64,000 nucleotides of DNA from NCBI GenBank assembly GCA_904378045.1, contig CAJFHC010000008.1:19338-83337 (forward strand). The letters are read 5' to 3'. The notes under the pieces were generated by a model. It had not been told where the DNA came from, did not search any database, and was given only the letters and a program-made list of their open reading frames with translations. Made by a program: the position numbers and the translations under genes. This document shows positions 60,427-64,000 of the stretch, piece after piece. Source of the DNA: Candidatus Metalachnospira gallinarum (GTDB lineage: Bacteria > Bacillota > Clostridia > Lachnospirales > Anaerotignaceae). Every line of letters begins with the position of its first letter. Within the stretch, counting starts at the first letter, position 1.

Positions 60427-61358
60427 TGTGATGCCCTCAGGAGGATTGGCTCAGCCTCCTCCATTACTTCCTTTATTATTTCCGCGGCAGGCTGTTCTTT
60501 CTTTACCATAGCCGCAATCTGTCCCGACAGGAAACAACCGTTTTCTGCGTCTCCGTCCTGCACCGCAAGACGAAGGGCTCCCGTTCCAAGCTGTTCAAGC
60601 TCCTCATCGGGCATTCCGCCGTACTCGGCCTTTGAGTAGTTTCTGGCGAACGGCGTTCTCAGGCTGCGCACCGGATGTCCGAGCCTTTTGCCCGTAACCA
60701 TCGTGCAGAGGTCGTTTGCCTTTATTATTTTTTCCTTATATACGGGATGTATATTACATTCGCAGGCGCTTAAGAAACGAGTTCCCATCTGCACTCCGCA
60801 GGCTCCAAGCATGAACGCGGCAGCCACTCCTCTTCCGTCGGCGATTCCGCCGGCGGCTATAACCGGAAGCGTAGTTGCGTCGCAAACCTGCGGAACAAGA
60901 ACCATTGTCGTAAGCTCGCCCACATGTCCGCCGCTTTCTCCTCCTTCGGCAATGAGTGCCGAAGCTCCAAGACGCGTCATAAGTTTTGCCATAGCTACGG
61001 AAGCGACTACGGGTATTACTTTAATACCTGCTTCCTTCCATGCTTTCATATATTTTGAAGGGTTTCCGGCTCCGGTCGTTACGACCTCGACCTTCTCCTC
61101 CGTTACCACCTGTGCTACCTCGTCCGCGAAAGGACTCATAAGCATTATATTTACACCTATCGGTTTTGATGTAAGTGACCTGGCTATTTTAATCTGTTCC
61201 CTGACGTACTCCCCGGGAGCGTTCCCCGCTGCCACAATACCAAGACCGCCGCCGTTTGACACGGCGGCAGCCAGTTTGCCGTCAGCGATCCAGGCCATTC
61301 CGCCCTGAAATACGGGGTATTCGATACCCAGTATTTCGCAAATCTCTGATCTAATCAT
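60414..61358 (-). CDS. fabK: Enoyl-ACP reductase II FabK
   Basis: 314 residues from the ATG at 61358 (AGGG nine bases upstream; a TTG three codons earlier is next to that site). FMN-dependent TIM barrel of the nitronate monooxygenase family: YPVFQGGMAWIA near 14, GGGLGIVAAGNA near 33, EGGESGGHVG near 137 and PVIAAGGIADGRGVAAA near 164. It performs the last reduction step of elongation and is insensitive to triclosan. 5 bp after acpP. Confidence 0.94.
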   Translation of the reverse strand: MIRSEICEILGIEYPVFQGGMAWIADGKLAAAVSNGGGLGIVAAGNAPGEYVREQIKIARSLTSKPIGVNIMLMSPFADEVAQVVTEEKVEVVTTGAGNPSKYMKAWKEAGIKVIPVVASVAMAKLMTRLGASALIAEGGESGGHVGELTTMVLVPQVCDATTLPVIAAGGIADGRGVAAAFMLGACGVQMGTRFLSACECNIHPVYKEKIIKANDLCTMVTGKRLGHPVRSLRTPFARNYSKAEYGGMPDEELEQLGTGALRLAVQDGDAENGCFLSGQIAAMVKKEQPAAEIIKEVMEEAEPILLRASQWVK

Positions 61359-61363
61359 AATTT

Positions 61364-61585
61364 TCAACCCTGCTTACTCTGAATAAATTTGTCAAGATCG
61401 TCAATAGTTTCTACCTTCTTGTCGAGCTCGATCTCGATACCGATCTCGTCCTCAAGGTTCATAAGAAGCTCGACTGTGTCAAGTGAGTCGATTCCAAGCT
61501 CTGAAAATTTGCTTTCGGGCTTGATGTCAGCCACGTCACAGCCTGTACGTTCAGCAACGATTTTAGCAATAGCGTCAAAATACAT
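61364..61585 (-). CDS. acpP: Acyl carrier protein
   Basis: 73 residues from the ATG at 61585 (GGAGG nine bases upstream; a TTG two codons earlier is too close). The phosphopantetheine serine is in [13 protein letters not shown] (Ser 34). Acidic and helical. First gene of the twelve-gene fatty-acid operon; a TATAAT (minus strand) lies about 55 nt upstream with a weak -35. I see no convincing FapR or FabT operator, only a TTTGATAA half-site. Confidence 0.95.
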   Translation of the reverse strand: MYFDAIAKIVAERTGCDVADIKPESKFSELGIDSLDTVELLMNLEDEIGIEIELDKKVETIDDLDKFIQSKQG

Positions 61586-61775
61586 AATCAAATGCCTCCA
61601 ATATTTTTAGTGTATATATCTTATCAAATCGTATTATACAATTCGTGGTGTTCCTTATCTACGCCGGCAGAGTTCCTCCAGCGTTCCAAAATTGTGAATA
61701 ATATTTGAACAGACACGACAGATTGGCGGTAAATAGGATTTTCTAATGAGATCTTAATAAAATACAAAGCGTATT

Positions 61776-61806
61776 AAAAAGGCGCACAACCATCAGTCAT
61801 GCGCCC
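61776..61806 (-). terminator. Terminator of the ilvD-family gene
   Basis: GGGCGCA / TGCGCC stem with TTTTT on the minus strand. Confidence 0.8.
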
Positions 61807-61879
61807 AAACCGCGGTGTCAGCGAATCCCGTCCCGCGGCATAAAATCATTTAATTTTTGTTATCTGTCCGGCCATGTTA

Positions 61880-63561
61880 TTACTCCCATTCAGGAGCGAC
61901 AAGTATTCCGCCCCTATTCGCGCTGGAAGCAAGCGCGCGGTACCGAGCCATAAATTTATCCGTCTTTTTCGGCGTGTATTTCCATTCAGCCCTTCGTTTA
62001 GCAAGCTCTTCGTCGGATACATGCAGCGTCAGCTCATTCTTTTCTACGTTGATCGTGATCATATCGCCGTCCTTTACAAGCGCCAGAGGGCCGCCGGCTG
62101 CGGCTTCGGGAGATATATGCCCTACGAAGCACCCGTTATTTGTGCCCGAGAAACGTCCGTCCGTAATAAGAGCCGCGGAATCCGCGAGTCCCTGACCGAC
62201 CATATGCTTCATAATATAGCACATTTCTCTCATTCCGGGCTCGCCTTTAGGGCCGCTGTATCTCAGAACAACGACGTCTCCCGCCTTTATCTTAAGAACG
62301 TTAACGGCTGCCGACGCTTCTTCCTCCGAGTCAAAGCAAACCGCCCTGCCGGTAAAATTCTTCATATTATCCGGTATTCCCGCAGGCTTACATACCGCCG
62401 TATCCGGAGCAAGATTTCCTCTGAGTATTGCCAGCCCTCCTTCTCCGAACGGCCTGTCCAGCGGTCTTATTATCTCATCATTACAGCCGGTATACGGATA
62501 TTCGTATTCCTCGATGTTTTCTCCCAAGGTTTTTCCCGTAACCGTCATTACGGACGTATCGAGCTTTGATTTCAAATATTCCATAACCCTTGGTACTCCT
62601 CCGGAAAATAGAAATCTTCCATAACATAATTGTTTGTTCCGGCAGGATATATACGGCAGATTTGCGGAACTTCCTTTGATAAGCGGTCAAATTCGTTCAT
62701 TATTATGTCAGGGTCAAAGCCAAGCTCATTTCCAAGCGCCGCCAAATGCAGCACCCCGTTTGTGCTTCCTCCCGTTGCCATCAAAAACGATATGGCGTTC
62801 CGCATTGATTCCATGGTCATTATATCCGTGGCTTTTATATTTTTTCTTACAAGCTCGACTATTTTCTCTCCCGACGCTTTGGCATGGCGAAGTCGTTCCA
62901 CATACACCGCTGGAATTGAGCCTCCTCCTGGAAGCTGCATTCCTATCGATTCCGTAACGCAGCTCATTGTATTTGCCGTTCCGTAGAAAGCGCATGAGCC
63001 CACCGTCGGCATAACGGTGCCCGCAAGCTGGAGCAGTTCATCCTTGCTGAGTTTTCCGGCTTGAACCATTCCTACAGCTTCTGCCACGACTGTCCATTCT
63101 GTTTTAGGTCGTCCGTTAAACGCCGGGCCTCCGAGCATTGGACCTCCCGTTACTATTATGGCCGGTATTTCGCATCGAGCCGCGGCCATCAGCATACCGG
63201 GGACGATTTTGTCGCAGGAACCGAGCATTACTATGCCGTCAAAGTGATGATTTTTTACCATAAGCTCAATGCTGTCGCAAATAACGTCACGGCTTGGTAA
63301 AACGTAGCCTGACTGAGCGATATCGCAAACGGCTATCGTTCCAAACTCAACGGGAACGCCTCCCGCAAGGCATATGCCATGTTTGACGGCGTCGCAAACC
63401 TGCCTTAAGTTCATGTGTCCGGGACAGATTTCGTTGAAAGTATTCGCTATTCCTATGACCGGCCTGTCTGTAAGATCATCAATGCTCCATCCCTGAAGCG
63501 GTAGCATCTGCCATTTACCGGTGTAAACATTCATTGCTCGCTCAAAACGCTCTTCATTCAT
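61880..63561 (-). pseudogene. ilvD: IlvD/Edd-family dehydratase split by a frameshift
   Basis: The family is about 560 residues long; here the first 329 (62572-63561) and last 234 residues (61880-62584) are in different frames. The first part has the Fe-S ligands in FGTIAVCDIAQ, MLGSCDKIVPGM and TVGSCAFYGTANTM; the second continues with SVMTVTGKTLGEN and LITDGRFSGTNNG. At the break ...EEYQG-GTTATGG, one extra G would restore QG-V-MEYL. So a single-base deletion in a G run, a sequencing error, or (less likely) two coupled chains. It normally makes 2-oxoacids for Val/Ile; the altered first motif leaves sugar-acid dehydratase possible. Confidence 0.82.
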
Positions 63562-63688
63562 TTTCGTTCCCCCTTTTGAAAAAATAATATATCGTTACAT
63601 TTAAAACCGATGTAAATTCATCCTATAAATAACTGTTAAAAACCGTTTAAATAAGCTAAAATAAATAATACATTTACGGCATAAATAT

Positions 63689-63717
63689 ATTTTACTGTAT
63701 GATTTAACCAATGTCAA
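63689..63717 (-). promoter_or_regulatory. Strong promoter of the ilvD-family gene
   Basis: Minus strand TTGACA (63712-63717), 17 nt, TAAAAT (63689-63694). The leader of about 120 nt has no long leader peptide or terminator. Confidence 0.7.
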
Positions 63718-63737
63718 TCCGATTATTTTATCAACAT

Positions 63738-63766
63738 TTGTGTAAAACCGTCACATATACTATAAT
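63738..63766 (+). promoter_or_regulatory. Promoter of the small plus-strand ORF
   Basis: TTGTGT (63738-63743), 17 nt, TATAAT (63761-63766), divergent from the ilvD promoter. Confidence 0.6.
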
Positions 63767-63824
63767 ATGTAAAACATATCCAAAGGCTGATTAAAGAATA
63801 AATCACAGGCTTTCAGGAGGAAAC

Positions 63825-63953
63825 ATGGTAAAAAATAAATATTTAAAAAATATAACACGAAATGCAACACAAAAAGAAATAACCCCCGAAAATCGGGGGG
63901 TTCAGACTGTCAAAAAACTAATCCATTGTGAGCGGAAGGGTTCGGGAGGGTAA
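63825..63953 (+). CDS. Small ORF (42 codons) running into the structured repeat
   Basis: ATG with a strong CAGGAGGAAAC site and a good promoter. The peptide starts MVKNKYLKNITRNATQKE and its C-terminal part is read from the terminator hairpin and the repeat, ending at a TAA inside the repeat. It may be the stump of a gene cut by the repeat, a real short peptide, or chance. No homology recognised. Confidence 0.35.
   Translation: MVKNKYLKNITRNATQKEITPENRGVQTVKKLIHCERKGSGG
63881..63902 (-). terminator. Hairpin terminator next to repeat copy 2
   Basis: AACCCCCGA / TCGGGGGGTT stem; on the minus strand it is followed by TATTTCTTTTT. It would stop transcription entering from beyond the right edge of the window. 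Confidence 0.65.
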
Positions 63954-64000
63954 GACCCTCCCGAGTTTAATCCGCAGGCGGAATTCATTTCCGCCGAGGA
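63907..64000 (-). repeat. Structured repeat, copy 2, cut by the window edge
   Basis: Inverted relative to copy 1. It shares blocks 63907-63940, 63945-63972 and 63989-64000 with 15540-15573, 15447-15474 and 15435-15446. Copy 1 has an extra ~65 bp of small palindromes between the first two blocks, and copy 2 has an extra ~16 bp between the last two. Contains the perfect CGGGAGGGT/ACCCTCCCG hairpin. Position relative to a terminator hairpin is the same as in copy 1. Confidence 0.8.

Noticed and set aside
1..64000. CRISPR arrays, tRNA/rRNA genes, insertion sequences
   Set aside because: No regularly spaced repeats, cloverleaf sequences, rRNA signatures or transposase ORFs were found by reading both strands.

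Overview
The window is an ordinary, densely coded chromosomal stretch from an anaerobic, spore-forming member of the Bacillota, class Clostridia (Lachnospirales-like is my best guess; I would not go below class with confidence). Evidence: an alpha/beta-type small acid-soluble spore protein, a PyrK/PyrDB respiratory-type dihydroorotate dehydrogenase, FabK as enoyl-ACP reductase, HemZ, a DUF951 protein, a bifunctional Rel, strong AGGAGG-type ribosome binding sites and Clostridia-style secreted proteins. No rRNA, tRNA, CRISPR array, transposase or prophage module was found.

Layout. 1-547: 3'-truncated transaldolase/F6P aldolase. 838-5810: a molybdenum cluster transcribed leftward (moaC, MOSC protein, MoeA-like protein with a Cys-rich tail, modA, modB, modC, mogA). 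6048-11648: leftward pyrimidine operon pyrC-pyrK-pyrD-pyrF-pyrE-pyrB-pyrI, driven by a strong promoter with almost no leader. 11774-16583: CPBP membrane protease, spore SASP, an unknown protein, a CDF cation exporter, and an AEC carrier; a multi-hairpin repeat of about 245 bp sits at 15330-15573. 16602-20083: DUF951, MscS channel, class I amidotransferase-like hydrolase, MTA/SAH nucleosidase and a VanW-domain secreted protein. 20151-27798: leftward rel-dtd-hemZ-hisS followed by a HadA/FldA-like CoA-transferase and a D-2-hydroxyacid dehydrogenase. 28069-30494: PP-loop tRNA thiolase, tyrosine recombinase, NUDIX CoA pyrophosphatase. 30708-37317: a secreted/surface island with lipoproteins, copper-amine-oxidase-like proteins and a 681-residue secreted caspase-like (clan CD) protein; three promoters there share one conserved module. 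37314-38989: BlaI/BlaR1-type regulator pair. 39162-44353: enoate-reductase-like flavoenzyme, HxlR regulator, iron-dependent alcohol dehydrogenase, and ilvE preceded by an isoleucine-rich leader peptide and a terminator/antiterminator. 44463-49619: hydrolase, membrane protein, FetAB-type ABC exporter, paired chromate-family transporters, a frameshifted membrane gene and a thioesterase. 49632-51623: a PAS-PAS-wHTH regulator. 51723-61585: leftward fatty-acid synthesis operon acpP-fabK-fabD-fabG-fabF-accB-fabZ-accC-accD-accA-acyl ligase-acpS. 61880-63561: an ilvD-family dehydratase interrupted by a frameshift. 63562-64000: two divergent promoters, a small ORF and a second copy of the structured repeat.

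How it fits together. Most of the window is core anabolism (pyrimidines, fatty acids, Moco, branched-chain amino acids) in compact operons with overlapping starts and stops. The most notable regulatory features are the ilvE leader-peptide attenuator, worked out here down to the alternative base pairing, and the conserved TTAA-N7-TTAA promoter module in front of the secreted protease island. The dispersed hairpin-rich repeat, found at 3' ends next to terminators and in opposite orientations, is the clearest candidate for an undescribed element.
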